From JACMLX01 sp031374935 (GTDB taxonomy: Bacteria; Gemmatimonadota; Gemmatimonadetes; Gemmatimonadales; Gemmatimonadaceae): a DNA stretch of 64,000 nt. A model generated the notes under the pieces. That model made no database searches. It was given only the letters and a program-made list of their open reading frames with translations, and was not told the DNA's origin. Position numbers and translations under genes: made by a program. Location: positions 1-64,000 of the forward strand of contig JANMHB010000185.1 of assembly GCA_031374935.1 (NCBI GenBank), read 5' to 3'. Positions 9,010 to 18,809 of the stretch are shown piece by piece. The stretch's first letter is position 1. Every line of letters starts with the position of its first letter.

Positions 9010-10128
9010 ATGGTCATACTGCGCGTGCTGCTGGTCGCTCCATCGCTTCGGTTCGTTGGTGGTCAGTCGGCGCAGGCTGCGCGACTGCGCGAGGACCTCT
9101 CTGCGACTCCAGGCCTCGAGGTGGGTATCCTCCACGTCGATCCGACGCTTGGCGGTGTCTTCGCACGACTGCAGCGGATTCGATTTCTGCGGACGATCAT
9201 CAACAGCGTGGCCTATCTGATCGCCCTCATCCGCACCGTGCCGAAGTACGATGTCGTGCACGCGTACTCCGCCAGCTACTGGTCGTTTCTTCTCGCACCG
9301 GTGCCGGCGTTGGTGGTTGGCCGGCTGTTCGGGAAGCGAACGATTCTGAACTACCACAGCGGAGAGGCGCCGGATCACCTCGCCCGCTGGGGCTGGCACG
9401 CGCGACCGCTGGCGCGATTGGCATCGCTGATCGTCGTGCCGTCGCCATGGCTGGCGGAGGTGTTCGAGCGATTCGAGCTTCCGGCATACGTGATTCAGAA
9501 TTCCCTCGACCTGCGCGCGCTGCCGTATCGCCGGCGTTTGCAGTTGCGGCCACGTTTCCTGAGCAATCGCTCCTTCGAGGCGCACTACAATGTGCGTGGT
9601 GTACTCGACGCCTTTGCCGTGGTTCAGGCGGTGCATCCGGACGCCATGATGACGGTGGCTGGTGATGGGCCGCTGCGCCACTCGCTCGAGGCTCACGCCA
9701 CCAGCCTCGGCCTGCAGCACGTGCGCTTCGTGGGTGCCTGCGACCGCGCCACGATGTACCGCCTGTATGATGAAGCCGACGTGCTGCTGAACGGATCACT
9801 GATCGACAACCTGCCGTTGACGCTGATCGAAGCATTTGCCGCGGGCTTGCCCGTCGTCACCAGCGACGCCGGTGGCATTCCGCTGATGCTGGGCAATGGA
9901 GCGTATGGCACGATGGTGGCCGCCGGCGACGCGACGGCGCTGGGTCAGGCCGTGCTGGCCCTGCTCTCGGATTCACCGCGGGCGTCACGTCTTGCGGAGA
10001 GTGCGCGTGACGCGGCCTTCAGAGAGTACACCTGGGATGCCGTCCGCACGCGATGGCTGTGGGCGTACGGCGTTGCCGACATGCCGCAGCAGGCGCGCCC
10101 GGCACACACCCGCGAGCAGCCCGAATGA
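9010..10128 (+). CDS. Glycosyltransferase family 4
   Basis: This 372-residue protein has the two-domain GT-B fold. The N-terminal half has V-A-P-S-L-R-F-V-G-G-Q-S with the glycine-rich acceptor loop, and the C-terminal half has V-A-G-D-G-P-L near residue 217 and the donor-binding L-I-E-A-F-A-A-G-L-P-V-V-T-S-D near 276-290, where the first E is the retaining family's E-x7-E. The donor sugar is unknown. It starts 3 bases after the preceding GT2 gene and its stop overlaps the heparinase-like gene by four bases. Confidence 0.88.
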   Translation: MVILRVLLVAPSLRFVGGQSAQAARLREDLSATPGLEVGILHVDPTLGGVFARLQRIRFLRTIINSVAYLIALIRTVPKYDVVHAYSASYWSFLLAPVPALVVGRLFGKRTILNYHSGEAPDHLARWGWHARPLARLASLIVVPSPWLAEVFERFELPAYVIQNSLDLRALPYRRRLQLRPRFLSNRSFEAHYNVRGVLDAFAVVQAVHPDAMMTVAGDGPLRHSLEAHATSLGLQHVRFVGACDRATMYRLYDEADVLLNGSLIDNLPLTLIEAFAAGLPVVTSDAGGIPLMLGNGAYGTMVAAGDATALGQAVLALLSDSPRASRLAESARDAAFREYTWDAVRTRWLWAYGVADMPQQARPAHTREQPE

Positions 10129-12362
10129 TCGGCAAGCTGCGTGGCAGGTCGATCGCCGAGTTGACGGATCGTGCGATGCACAGGGTGCGTGTGGTGAGGG
10201 ATCGATTGGGATGGCTGCCGATCTCTCGCCCGCCGGATCAGGTCGGGCTGCCATGGGCACCCACCCGGCGCGATGCGGCGCAGGCGCGCGATCTGCCGGC
10301 GGCGGTCAGGGCCGGCCTCGTTGCCCGCGCGGACGCCGTGCTCGCCGGCGATTTCCCGCTGCTGGGCTTTGGTGCGCTTCGATACGGCGCGCCAGTCGAC
10401 TGGCAGCTCGATCCGGTCAGCGGGCGACGGGCAACTCTCGAGCATTGGAGTCGCGTGCCCTATCTGAACGCGTCGATGGTCGGCGACCACAAAGTCACGT
10501 GGGAGGTCAATCGTCATCAATGGTCCATCTGGCTTGCGCAGGCGTGGTGCCTGACGCGCGATCCCCGGTACGCAGCCGGTGTGGTATCGCTCACGAGCCA
10601 GTGGATCTGCGCCAACCCGCCCAAGCGCGGGATGAACTGGACGAGTGCGCTGGAACTGGCGTTTCGCTCGATGGCCTGGACGTATGCGATTCCAATGCTG
10701 GCGGGTGCGCCAAGCATCGATGACGCCTTCATGCAGCGTGTGGCGTCGTCGCTCCTGGCGCAGATCGAGCACGTGGAATGGAACCTGTCCACCTGGTTCA
10801 GTCCCAACACGCATCTCACTGGTGAAGCGCTGGCGCTGCTCGTCACCGGGGTGGCGTGGCCGGCGCTGCCAGGCGCGGTGAGAAGGCGCGACATCGGTTG
10901 GCGGATCCTCTGCGAACAGGCGCTGGTGCAGCACAGGCCCGACGGTACCTACTTCGAGCAGAGCACCTTTTACCAGTCGTACTCCGTTGACTTCTACCTG
11001 CAGGCGTTTCGCTGGGCGCGGCAGGCCGGGCTCGAGGTGCCAGAGGACGTGTGGCGTCAGGTGCATCAGGCGGCGCTCGCACTGCGGGCGTTCGCGCGAC
11101 CGGACGGGACGATCCCACTGATCGGCGATGATGATGGCGGATGTGCACTCCCGCTCGCCACTCGGCCTCCTGGTGATGTCTCCGACGTGTTGTCTCGCGC
11201 GGCGGTCCTCTTCGACGATCCGAGTCTCGCAGTACCTGGCTGCGCCGGGCGATGGGCACTCGCGTGGTTGGACGGCGGCGTGGACCTCGACCGGTTGGTA
11301 GAGCTCGAGCAGGCCAGTGGAGCCGCCGCCGGCCGCGAGTCGCGGGTGATGCGAGACGGCGGCTGGATCGTGCTGTGTGAGTCGTCGCCGGCGGACGCGG
11401 CTGGCGATCATCATCTGGTTTTCGACGCAGGGCCGCATGGGTCGCTCGCCTGTGGGCACGCACATGCCGACGCCCTCGGCCTATGCCTCACGGCGCACGG
11501 CGTGCCATTGTTGATCGACCCGGGCACGGGCGCATACGTCGAGCCAATGCGCAGTCGGTATCGATCCACGCGCGCGCACGCGACCGTGACGGTCGATGGC
11601 CTCGACTCGTCTATCCAAGCATCGGCATTTCGATGGACGTCGGTCGCCAACACGTCCCTGGTCGGCACCGCTGTGACGCCGGATGTGTCGTGGGCTGATG
11701 CGTGGCACGATGGGTACGAGCGGCTCAGCGATCCTGTCAGGCACCGCCGCATTGTCGGGCGTTTTCGCGGCTGCTACTGGATCGTGCTCGACAGCCTGTC
11801 GTGCACGGCTGAGCATGATATCGCTGTTACTTTCCCGTGGGCGGCGGAGACGCGGCTCGCGGAGGCGCCCGGCGGGCGTCTGTTTTCGTTGACCCGCGAC
11901 GGCGTGACGCTGCACCTGGCAACGGACCCGCGTCTCACCATGCATGTGGAGGCTCGATTTGTCTGTCCGTCCTATGGCGTCGAGGTGGCAGCACCAGCCC
12001 TGGTTGCGCGAGCAACCATTGCGGGCAATGCCACGTTCTGTACGATCCTCGGCAGCCACGTCGAGAGCGGACCAGTGGTGCTCGACGCAATTGGCAGCAG
12101 GGCATGGCGTGTATCCCATCGCGGGGGCGTGGACATGATCATGGCGCCGCTCGGTGACCCGCTCACGGTCGACGATGTCACCTTCGATGGTGCCTGGCTC
12201 GCCCTCCGCACGGACGGGAAGCCGCCCGCGGCCCCGTCGCGCCTGGTTGCATGCGGCGCGGGAACACTGGCGCTCAGCGATCGGTCGATCAGGCTTGGTG
12301 CAAACGATACTCTCAGCCTGCGGCGCGACGCCACGCGCTGGGTGCGCGAAGGGGAGGGCTGA
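10125..12362 (+). CDS. Heparinase II/III family protein
   Basis: This 745-residue protein has the alpha-toroid N-terminal domain (about residues 90-390) and C-terminal beta domain (about 410-730) of heparinase II/III-like uronate lyases. Visible landmarks are W-E-V-N-R-H-Q-W near residue 127, S-P-N-T-H-L near 226, F-Y-Q-S-Y-S-V-D-F-Y near 283, and G-H-A-H-A-D-A-L near 445, which match substrate-cleft and catalytic Asn/His/Tyr and metal-site regions of the family. No signal peptide is evident, which is common for members encoded in XrtA exopolysaccharide loci. Lyase action on the locus glycan, which probably contains uronic acid made by the dehydrogenase at 15.6 kb, is an inference. It starts with ATGA overlap to the GT4 gene. 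Confidence 0.82.
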   Translation: MIGKLRGRSIAELTDRAMHRVRVVRDRLGWLPISRPPDQVGLPWAPTRRDAAQARDLPAAVRAGLVARADAVLAGDFPLLGFGALRYGAPVDWQLDPVSGRRATLEHWSRVPYLNASMVGDHKVTWEVNRHQWSIWLAQAWCLTRDPRYAAGVVSLTSQWICANPPKRGMNWTSALELAFRSMAWTYAIPMLAGAPSIDDAFMQRVASSLLAQIEHVEWNLSTWFSPNTHLTGEALALLVTGVAWPALPGAVRRRDIGWRILCEQALVQHRPDGTYFEQSTFYQSYSVDFYLQAFRWARQAGLEVPEDVWRQVHQAALALRAFARPDGTIPLIGDDDGGCALPLATRPPGDVSDVLSRAAVLFDDPSLAVPGCAGRWALAWLDGGVDLDRLVELEQASGAAAGRESRVMRDGGWIVLCESSPADAAGDHHLVFDAGPHGSLACGHAHADALGLCLTAHGVPLLIDPGTGAYVEPMRSRYRSTRAHATVTVDGLDSSIQASAFRWTSVANTSLVGTAVTPDVSWADAWHDGYERLSDPVRHRRIVGRFRGCYWIVLDSLSCTAEHDIAVTFPWAAETRLAEAPGGRLFSLTRDGVTLHLATDPRLTMHVEARFVCPSYGVEVAAPALVARATIAGNATFCTILGSHVESGPVVLDAIGSRAWRVSHRGGVDMIMAPLGDPLTVDDVTFDGAWLALRTDGKPPAAPSRLVACGAGTLALSDRSIRLGANDTLSLRRDATRWVREGEG

Positions 12363-12364
12363 CG

Positions 12365-14332
12365 ATGTGTGGAATCTGCGGGGTTGCGATACCGGACCGG
12401 CTCGACCGGGCCGCCGACGAGCGGACGGTGATCCGGATGCGCGATGCACTGACGCACCGCGGTCCGGATGGTCAAGGCTTGCTGCTCGATGGCGGCATCG
12501 CATTGGGCCATCGTCGGCTGAGCATCGTGGATGTGACCCACGGCGCCCAGCCCATGACGACGGTCGACGGCCGCAGCTCGATCGCGTACAACGGCGAGGT
12601 CTTCAACCATCCGGCACTGATGGCGGAGCTGCAGGCGGATGGCGTGCGCTATCGCACGACGTGCGATACCGAAACCGTGCTGCATCTGTATGCGCGTCAT
12701 GGGCGGGACTTCGTGCGCCAGTGCCGCGGCATGTTCGCGATCGCGATCTGGGATCGCCAGGCCCGCACGCTCATTCTCGCGCGCGACCGATTCGGCGTGA
12801 AGCCGCTCTACTACCTGCATGCTGACGATGGGACGCTCTGGTTCGCGAGCGAGATCAAGGCGTTGCTCGAGGCGGGTGCGACGCGTGCGGTGATGAACAT
12901 CGCAGCGCTGCCGGATTTTCTGGCGAATCATGCGCCCAGCGGTGACGAGACGATGTTCGCCGGGATCCGTCGCCTGCCCGCCGGTCATCTGCTGACCTGG
13001 AAGGACGGCGCCATCACCTTGGAGCAGTATTGGGATCTGGACATCACCCCGGACGAGGCCCTTGCCCGTCGGAGCGACGCGTCGCTGGTGGAAGAGTACG
13101 CGGCGCGGTTCGAAGAGGCGGTACGCCTGCGGCTGATGGCTGATGTGCCGCTCGGCGTCTTCCTCTCCGGCGGCATCGACTCGGCCGCGATCACGGCCAC
13201 GATGTCCCGACTGGTGACGGACTCCATTCAGACGTTCTCCGTGGCGTTCGCCGAGCGCGAGGCCAACGAACTCAGATATGCGCGTCTGGTGAGCGAGGCG
13301 TTCGGCACGAAACATCGTGAGATCGTGGTCTCGCCGGAGCAGTTCTGGTCGGCGTTGCCCAGGCTCGTCTGGCACGAAGACGAGCCGATCGCACATCCAA
13401 GTTCCGTCGCGCTGAACTTCGTCTCGCGGCTTGCGGCGGAGCACGTCAAGGTCGTGCTCACAGGCGAAGGAAGTGACGAAACGCTGGCCGGGTACAATCG
13501 CTACCGCGTGACATTGGCGAACATGGCAATCGGCGGCGCATGGGAGTCCGTTGTGCCGCGTTCACTTCGCTCCTCGATCGCGGCCATGATCGGCGAGGCC
13601 GGAGCGAGCGGCCTGCGTGGGAAGCTTGCCAGAACGTTCCTCGCCCGCCCGACGAACCTGGATGCGATGTACTTCGACAACTTCGCGGTGTTCGCCCCGG
13701 ATCGCCTCGCGACGATCCTATCGCCGGCGCTGCGCGATGCGGTGCGGGGCATCGATGCCTACGCGGCATATCATCGCGCTCTCGCAAACAGCACGGCGCC
13801 AACCCTGCTTGGCAAGCTGCTGTATGTCGATACGAAGACCTATCTGCACGAACTGCTGATGAAGCAGGATCAGATGAGCATGGCGGCGAGTATCGAGAGT
13901 CGTGTGCCCTTCCTGGACCATCCGCTGGTCGAATGGGTCGGACGACTTCCGGACCGTGCCAAGTTGCGCGGCACGACGACGAAATGGATCCTCCGCCAGG
14001 CGATGGCGGGAAAACTGCCGCCCGCCATTCTCGCGCGGCGCAAGATGGGCTTCCCGGTGCCGGTCGGCACCTGGCTTCGCGGCCCGTGGGCGCACCTGCT
14101 GGACGAGTTCGTCACGTCGCCACGCGCGCAGGCACGCGGACTCTTCGAGTCGACCGCGATCGCGCGGGTGGTGCGCGGCCATCTCGGTGGAGAGAATCAC
14201 AGCGAGCGGCTCTGGGCACTGATCACGTTCGAACTCTGGCAGCGGATTTTCATCGACGGCGAGGATGCCGCTGCGATCGGGATGCACCCGCGCACCGCCA
14301 GTGTCTTTCTGCCTGCGACGCGGGCCGCATGA
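12365..14332 (+). CDS. Asparagine synthase-like amidotransferase, XrtA system type
   Basis: This 655-residue protein has a class II glutamine amidotransferase domain (residues 2-about 200) with the processed nucleophile in M-C-G-I-C-G-V, so Cys2 is catalytic, and L-T-H-R-G-P-D-G near 30. The synthetase domain follows, with the ATP-pyrophosphatase loop S-G-G-I-D-S-A near 266. Families of this type in exosortase loci are annotated as exosortase A system-associated amidotransferases and are thought to amidate a sugar or lipid carrier group; free asparagine synthesis is less likely here. The gene begins two bases after the heparinase stop and overlaps the next gene by four bases. Confidence 0.87.
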   Translation: MCGICGVAIPDRLDRAADERTVIRMRDALTHRGPDGQGLLLDGGIALGHRRLSIVDVTHGAQPMTTVDGRSSIAYNGEVFNHPALMAELQADGVRYRTTCDTETVLHLYARHGRDFVRQCRGMFAIAIWDRQARTLILARDRFGVKPLYYLHADDGTLWFASEIKALLEAGATRAVMNIAALPDFLANHAPSGDETMFAGIRRLPAGHLLTWKDGAITLEQYWDLDITPDEALARRSDASLVEEYAARFEEAVRLRLMADVPLGVFLSGGIDSAAITATMSRLVTDSIQTFSVAFAEREANELRYARLVSEAFGTKHREIVVSPEQFWSALPRLVWHEDEPIAHPSSVALNFVSRLAAEHVKVVLTGEGSDETLAGYNRYRVTLANMAIGGAWESVVPRSLRSSIAAMIGEAGASGLRGKLARTFLARPTNLDAMYFDNFAVFAPDRLATILSPALRDAVRGIDAYAAYHRALANSTAPTLLGKLLYVDTKTYLHELLMKQDQMSMAASIESRVPFLDHPLVEWVGRLPDRAKLRGTTTKWILRQAMAGKLPPAILARRKMGFPVPVGTWLRGPWAHLLDEFVTSPRAQARGLFESTAIARVVRGHLGGENHSERLWALITFELWQRIFIDGEDAAAIGMHPRTASVFLPATRAA

Positions 14333-15588
14333 CGGCACCGCCCCTGCGCATCCTCTGGATCAAGACGGAACTGCTCCACCCCGTGGACAAGGGCGGGCGT
14401 ATCCGCACCTATCAGATGCTCCGCGCGCTCTCACGGCAGCACCAGCTGACCTATCTCGCGCTGGACGACGGCACGGCGGCGCCGGATGCCATGGAGCGCG
14501 CGCGCGAATACTGCAACACGGTGATCACGGTTCCCTTTGCCCCGCCGCAGAAGGGGCGAGCATCGTTCCACGCGGCGGCCGCGGCCAATCTCGTGTCATC
14601 GCTGCCCTACGCCATCGCTCGCTATCGGGTTCCGGCTCTGACAGCGCGGCTCCGGGAGCTCTGCGCGCAGGGCAACACCGACGTTGTGGTCTGTGATTTT
14701 CTCGCGCCGTCGATCAACGTGCCGAACGATCTGGGGATCCCGCTCGTGCTCTTCCAGCACAACATCGAAGCGATGATCTGGCAACGCCACGCGCAGGTGG
14801 CCGGATCGACCGTGAAGCGGATGTACATGACCGCACAGTGGCGGCGCATGCGCGCGTTCGAAGCTGCAGAATGCCGGCGCGTCGACTCCGTCATCGCGGT
14901 GTCGCCGCAGGATGCAGAGTACTTCCGTACCGAATATGGCGTGCAACGCAGCGATGACGTTCCGACCGGCGTCGATACCGACTACTTCACGCCGGGCGAC
15001 GTGGCGCTTCGTCGCGACGGCGCGATGGTCTTCGTCGGGTCGATGGATTGGCTGCCGAACGAGGATGGGATCTGCTGGTTTGCCGAAGCGATTCTGCCAC
15101 GTATCGTGGCGGCGGTGCCGCACGCCACCCTGACCATCGTGGGCCGCAGTCCCACGAAGCGCGTGCTGGCGCTTCACGACCCGGGTCGCGGCATCGTCGT
15201 GACAGGGTCGGTGCCCGACGTCCGGCCCCATGTGGCATCGGCCGCCGTGTGCATCGTACCGCTCCGGGTTGGCGGCGGCACGCGTCTCAAGATCTTCGAA
15301 GGGATGGCCATGGCGCTGCCAACCGTGTCCACCACCATCGGCGCCGAAGGGTTACCGGTCGAAGATGGCGAGCACCTGCTGATCGGCGACGCCCCGGAGG
15401 CGTTTGCGACCCAGTGCATCGCGTTGCTCTCCGATACGCATCGGGCCAGGCAGATCGGTGCGTCGGCACACGAGCTGGTGCGCGCCAACTTCAGCTGGGA
15501 CGGCGTCGCCCGTCGATTCGCTGACCTCCTCGCAGATGTCGTCACGTCTGCGGATCCTTCCGCTCTTGCCGCAGAGGTTCGCACGTGA
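14329..15588 (+). CDS. Glycosyltransferase family 4, exosortase A system-associated
   Basis: This 419-residue GT-B enzyme starts R-I-L-W-I-K-T-E-L-L-H-P-V-D-K-G-G-R-I-R-T, which matches the exosortase-A-associated sugar transferase 1 family (TIGR03087-like). The C-terminal half shows F-V-G-S-M-D-W-L-P-N near 238 and the donor loop V-P-L-R-V-G-G-G-T-R-L-K-I-F-E-G-M-A near 305-325. It likely adds one sugar to the repeat unit on the cytoplasmic face. ATG overlaps the amidotransferase stop, and its own stop overlaps the dehydrogenase start (GTGA). Confidence 0.88.
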   Translation: MTAPPLRILWIKTELLHPVDKGGRIRTYQMLRALSRQHQLTYLALDDGTAAPDAMERAREYCNTVITVPFAPPQKGRASFHAAAAANLVSSLPYAIARYRVPALTARLRELCAQGNTDVVVCDFLAPSINVPNDLGIPLVLFQHNIEAMIWQRHAQVAGSTVKRMYMTAQWRRMRAFEAAECRRVDSVIAVSPQDAEYFRTEYGVQRSDDVPTGVDTDYFTPGDVALRRDGAMVFVGSMDWLPNEDGICWFAEAILPRIVAAVPHATLTIVGRSPTKRVLALHDPGRGIVVTGSVPDVRPHVASAAVCIVPLRVGGGTRLKIFEGMAMALPTVSTTIGAEGLPVEDGEHLLIGDAPEAFATQCIALLSDTHRARQIGASAHELVRANFSWDGVARRFADLLADVVTSADPSALAAEVRT

Positions 15589-16904
15589 TCGCCGTAAGCG
15601 TCTTTGGTCTTGGGTATGTGGGCTGTGTGTCGGCGGCGTGTTTTGCGCGTGAGGGGCACACCGTCATCGGCGTGGACGTGGCCCGGGCCAAGGTTGAACT
15701 CATCAACGCTGGCACGAGCCCCATCGTCGAAGAGGGGATCGCGGAGTTGATTGCCGCGCAGGTCGCGAGCGGCCGGCTGCGCGCGACGACCGATGTCGTG
15801 GAAGCGGTGCGGGCGACCAGCATCTCATTGATCTGTGTCGGTACTCCGAGCCGAAAGAACGGTGCACTGGACCTCCGCTACGTCGAACGTGTCTGCGAAG
15901 AGATCGGCGCGGCGCTGCGCGACAGCGACTCGTTTCACGTCATCGTCATTCGGAGCACCGTGCTCCCCGGCACCGTGCATGGCGTGGTGGTGCCGGCCCT
16001 CGAGCGCACCAGCGGCAAGCGGGCGGGCGTGGACTTCGGCGTGGCCAGCAACCCCGAATTCCTGCGTGAAGGGACCAGCCTGAAGGACTTCTCCGATCCT
16101 CCGTTCACGCTGGTCGGTGCCGATGAAGAGGCAACGGGTGATGTGGTCGCCGGTCTCTACGCCGGTCTGGAGGCCCCGGTGCATCGCGTCGCGGTGCGCG
16201 TGGCGGAGATGGTCAAGTACAGTTGCAACAGCTTCCACGGCTTGAAGGTCGCGTTCGCCAATGAGATCGGCAACGTCTGTCAGGCGCTTGGCGTCGACAG
16301 CCACGACGTGATGCGGATCTTCTGCGAGGATCGAAAGTTGAATATCTCTCCGGCCTATCTGAAGCCGGGGTTCGCATTCGGCGGCAGTTGCCTGCCCAAG
16401 GACCTGCGCGCGCTGACGCACAAGGCGCGCGAACTGGATGTCGAAACACCGGTCCTCCGCGCGACACTCGAGAGCAATCGATTGCAGGTCCAGCGTGCGT
16501 TCGACATGGTGGTGCGCACCGGTCAGCGTCGGGTGGGGATCCTCGGCATGAGCTTCAAGCCCGGCACCGATGACCTGCGCGAGAGTCCGCTCGTCAGCCT
16601 GATCGAGTTGATGGTGGGCAAGGGGCTGGACCTGGCGATTTACGACCGTGATGTGAGCGAGGCGCGATTGATCGGCGCCAACAGGGAGTACATCGAGGGC
16701 GAGATCCCGCACATCTGGTCGCTGGTCCGGCCGACGGCCGCGGAAGTCATCTCGCATGGGGACGTCGTGATCGTCGGCAACGCCACCGCGGAGATTCGCG
16801 CAATGGCGGCGGACGCGTTCAGCGGTCGTCACGTGATCGATCTGGCACGCCTGTTTTCCGCTCGGCCACCGGAGGCTGCTGGCTATGACGGCATCTGTTG
16901 GTGA
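15585..16904 (+). CDS. Nucleotide-sugar dehydrogenase, GDP-mannose 6-dehydrogenase type
   Basis: This 439-residue enzyme oxidises the C6 hydroxyl of a nucleotide sugar to a uronic acid with two NAD+. The NAD fold begins V-F-G-L-G-Y-V-G. The catalytic Cys269 is in G-G-S-C-L-P-K-D, and the preceding N-I-S-P-A-Y-L-K-P-G-F-A-F is the form seen in GDP-mannose 6-dehydrogenases such as AlgD rather than UDP-glucose dehydrogenases. The C-terminal domain has the S-F-K-P-G-T-D-D-L-R-E-S-P loop. A mannuronic or related uronic acid in the polymer would suit the heparinase-like lyase encoded upstream. Start is GTG with GTGA overlap. Confidence 0.88.
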   Translation: MIAVSVFGLGYVGCVSAACFAREGHTVIGVDVARAKVELINAGTSPIVEEGIAELIAAQVASGRLRATTDVVEAVRATSISLICVGTPSRKNGALDLRYVERVCEEIGAALRDSDSFHVIVIRSTVLPGTVHGVVVPALERTSGKRAGVDFGVASNPEFLREGTSLKDFSDPPFTLVGADEEATGDVVAGLYAGLEAPVHRVAVRVAEMVKYSCNSFHGLKVAFANEIGNVCQALGVDSHDVMRIFCEDRKLNISPAYLKPGFAFGGSCLPKDLRALTHKARELDVETPVLRATLESNRLQVQRAFDMVVRTGQRRVGILGMSFKPGTDDLRESPLVSLIELMVGKGLDLAIYDRDVSEARLIGANREYIEGEIPHIWSLVRPTAAEVISHGDVVIVGNATAEIRAMAADAFSGRHVIDLARLFSARPPEAAGYDGICW

Positions 16905-18030
16905 GCCCGCCACGGACGGATTCCAGAATGTGCACGTCCCGCCGGGCGCGCTGCGCGTCGTGCACGTCGTCACCGAGCTGCATCGGGCGGGCCTCGAGCG
17001 TGTGATCGCCGAACTGGTGCAGGGACAGCGGCTCGCCGGCATCGCCGCGAGCGTCGTGGTCGTGCATGAAGCGGGCGCGCTCGGCAAGGACCTCGTCGCG
17101 GCTGGCTACCCGATCCGCGTCCTGAATGCCCCGAGAGTGCGGCCGTGGCAGCGAGTGCCGGAACTGAGTGAGCTCCTGCGTTCCGTGCCCCACGACATCG
17201 TACATTTGCATGGCGGGAACTGGTGGTCGTACGCGCGGTCCATTCGCGCTGCGACACGCGCACCATTTGTCTATACGCTGCACGGCGAGCAGTATCCGCA
17301 GCAATTGCGAATCCGACTGGTGGAGTTTCTTGGCTCCCTTCGTACCGACCACCTTGTCCTTGTCTCCGAAGACCTGCGCAACTATGCGCGTCGCTGGTGG
17401 CTGGATCGGTGGTGCCCGGTGTATGTGATCCGCAATGGCATCGGCATGCTGAATTGCGAGTTCGAGCGACCGCGCCGAGAGGACGGACCAATCCGGTTGC
17501 TGCATGTGGCGCGATTGGACGAAGTCAAGCGGCAGGACGTGACACTACGCGCCCTGCGCCAGTTGCTTGACGCAGGAATAGACACCCGGGTGGAGTTCTG
17601 CGGACGAGGCAGTGATCAGGCCGCGTACCTGGCCCTCGCCGACGAGCTCGAGCTGCAACCGTTCATCGCATGGCTCGGTGTGGTGCCGACGGAGGATGTG
17701 CACCAGCGGATGTTGACCGCCGATGCGATGGTCCTGCCCTCGGATTCCGAGGGCACGTCGATCGCACTTCTCGAGGCCGTCGCACTGCGGCTGCCATGCA
17801 TCGTCAGCGATGTTGGTGACTCCGGCGTCGTGATGCGCGCGGCACCGCAGTGGATCATCAGGCGCAACGATGTGGCAGGCCTCGTCTCGGCGGTCACCGG
17901 GCTCGCCGCCGATCTCGACGGCGCGGGCCGCGTTGCCGAAGAGGTGAAGCACGATGTCGCCGCACGCTTTGGTCGCCAGCCGATGATCGATTCGTACGCC
18001 AAGGTGTACGACCGGGTGCACCGACAGTGA
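16885..18030 (+). CDS. Glycosyltransferase family 4
   Basis: This 381-residue GT-B enzyme has V-V-H-V-V-T-E-L-H-R-A-G-L-E-R near residue 24, a form found in exosortase-system sugar transferases (TIGR03088-like), then L-L-H-V-A-R-L-D-E-V-K-R-Q near 198 and S-D-S-E-G-T-S-I-A-L-L-E-A-V-A near 287-302 with the donor-site glutamate. ATG 16885 overlaps the dehydrogenase coding end by 20 bases. The stop overlaps the acyltransferase start by four bases. Confidence 0.86.
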   Translation: MTASVGEPATDGFQNVHVPPGALRVVHVVTELHRAGLERVIAELVQGQRLAGIAASVVVVHEAGALGKDLVAAGYPIRVLNAPRVRPWQRVPELSELLRSVPHDIVHLHGGNWWSYARSIRAATRAPFVYTLHGEQYPQQLRIRLVEFLGSLRTDHLVLVSEDLRNYARRWWLDRWCPVYVIRNGIGMLNCEFERPRREDGPIRLLHVARLDEVKRQDVTLRALRQLLDAGIDTRVEFCGRGSDQAAYLALADELELQPFIAWLGVVPTEDVHQRMLTADAMVLPSDSEGTSIALLEAVALRLPCIVSDVGDSGVVMRAAPQWIIRRNDVAGLVSAVTGLAADLDGAGRVAEEVKHDVAARFGRQPMIDSYAKVYDRVHRQ

Positions 18031-18809
18031 CCACGGTGCGGCGACGTGTCCTGACGCTGGTTCGAGCCGATACGGCGCTGGGGCGCAGTGTGCGAGGCGT
18101 GGCACTCGGCCTCCTGAACTTGTCGCTACCCATGCCGGCCGTGCTCGCCCGCAGCTATCGCGCCGTCTTCGTCGCGGCGCGAGGCGCTGTGTACTGGTGC
18201 GCGCGGGTGTTCGTCGCCGAACCGATTTTTCGCGGCTACGCAACGCGGCTCGGCCGGAATTTTCATACCGGTGTCTATGTGCATTGGGTCGTGGGTGACG
18301 GCCGCATCGTCGTCGGTGACGATTCCCGGATTGACGGAAAGTGCAACATCATGTTTGCATGGTCTGAGCGGGAGGCACCGGAGTTCAGCATCGGTGACCG
18401 GACCCACATCGGCCATGAGTGTTCGTTCACGATCGCGAAGTCCATTCGGATCGGAAACGACTGCATGTTCGCCTCTGGCGTTCGGGTGATGGACTCGAGC
18501 GCACATCCAGTCGATCCGGCGCGCCGGTTGCGCGGCGAGCGGCCGCGGGACGAGGATATCCGGCCAGTCATCATCGGTGATAATGTCTGGGTCGGGGCCG
18601 GCGCGACCATTCTTCCCGGCGTCGAGATTGGCAGCGGCAGCGTGATCGCAGCGGGCGCAGTGATCACTCGCTCGGTGCCGCCGGATTCGGTCGCGGGGGG
18701 CGTACCTGCCCGCATCTTGCGGTCCGCCCATGACGTACCGCCGTCGCAGGGCGAGGCGCCAATCGATTCGCCACACGCGAGACGCGATCCACTGGCCGGA
18801 CCGTCGTGA
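18027..18809 (+). CDS. Hexapeptide-repeat acyltransferase
   Basis: This 260-residue protein has a short N-terminal helical part (about 40 residues) and a left-handed beta-helix of hexapeptide repeats from about residue 85 to 225, ending V-P-A-R-I-L. The family (maltose/serine O-acetyltransferase-like) uses acetyl-CoA to acetylate sugars; His and loop residues such as A-H-P-V near residue 157 fit. O-acetylation of the exopolysaccharide repeat unit is inferred. Start is GTG 18027, overlapping the preceding stop (GTGA), and the next gene overlaps its stop the same way. Confidence 0.85.
   Translation: MTTVRRRVLTLVRADTALGRSVRGVALGLLNLSLPMPAVLARSYRAVFVAARGAVYWCARVFVAEPIFRGYATRLGRNFHTGVYVHWVVGDGRIVVGDDSRIDGKCNIMFAWSEREAPEFSIGDRTHIGHECSFTIAKSIRIGNDCMFASGVRVMDSSAHPVDPARRLRGERPRDEDIRPVIIGDNVWVGAGATILPGVEIGSGSVIAAGAVITRSVPPDSVAGGVPARILRSAHDVPPSQGEAPIDSPHARRDPLAGPS

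Noticed and set aside
12365..14332. Plain asparagine synthetase AsnB
   Set aside because: Fold is the same, but position within the exosortase operon and translational coupling favour an XrtA-associated amidotransferase.
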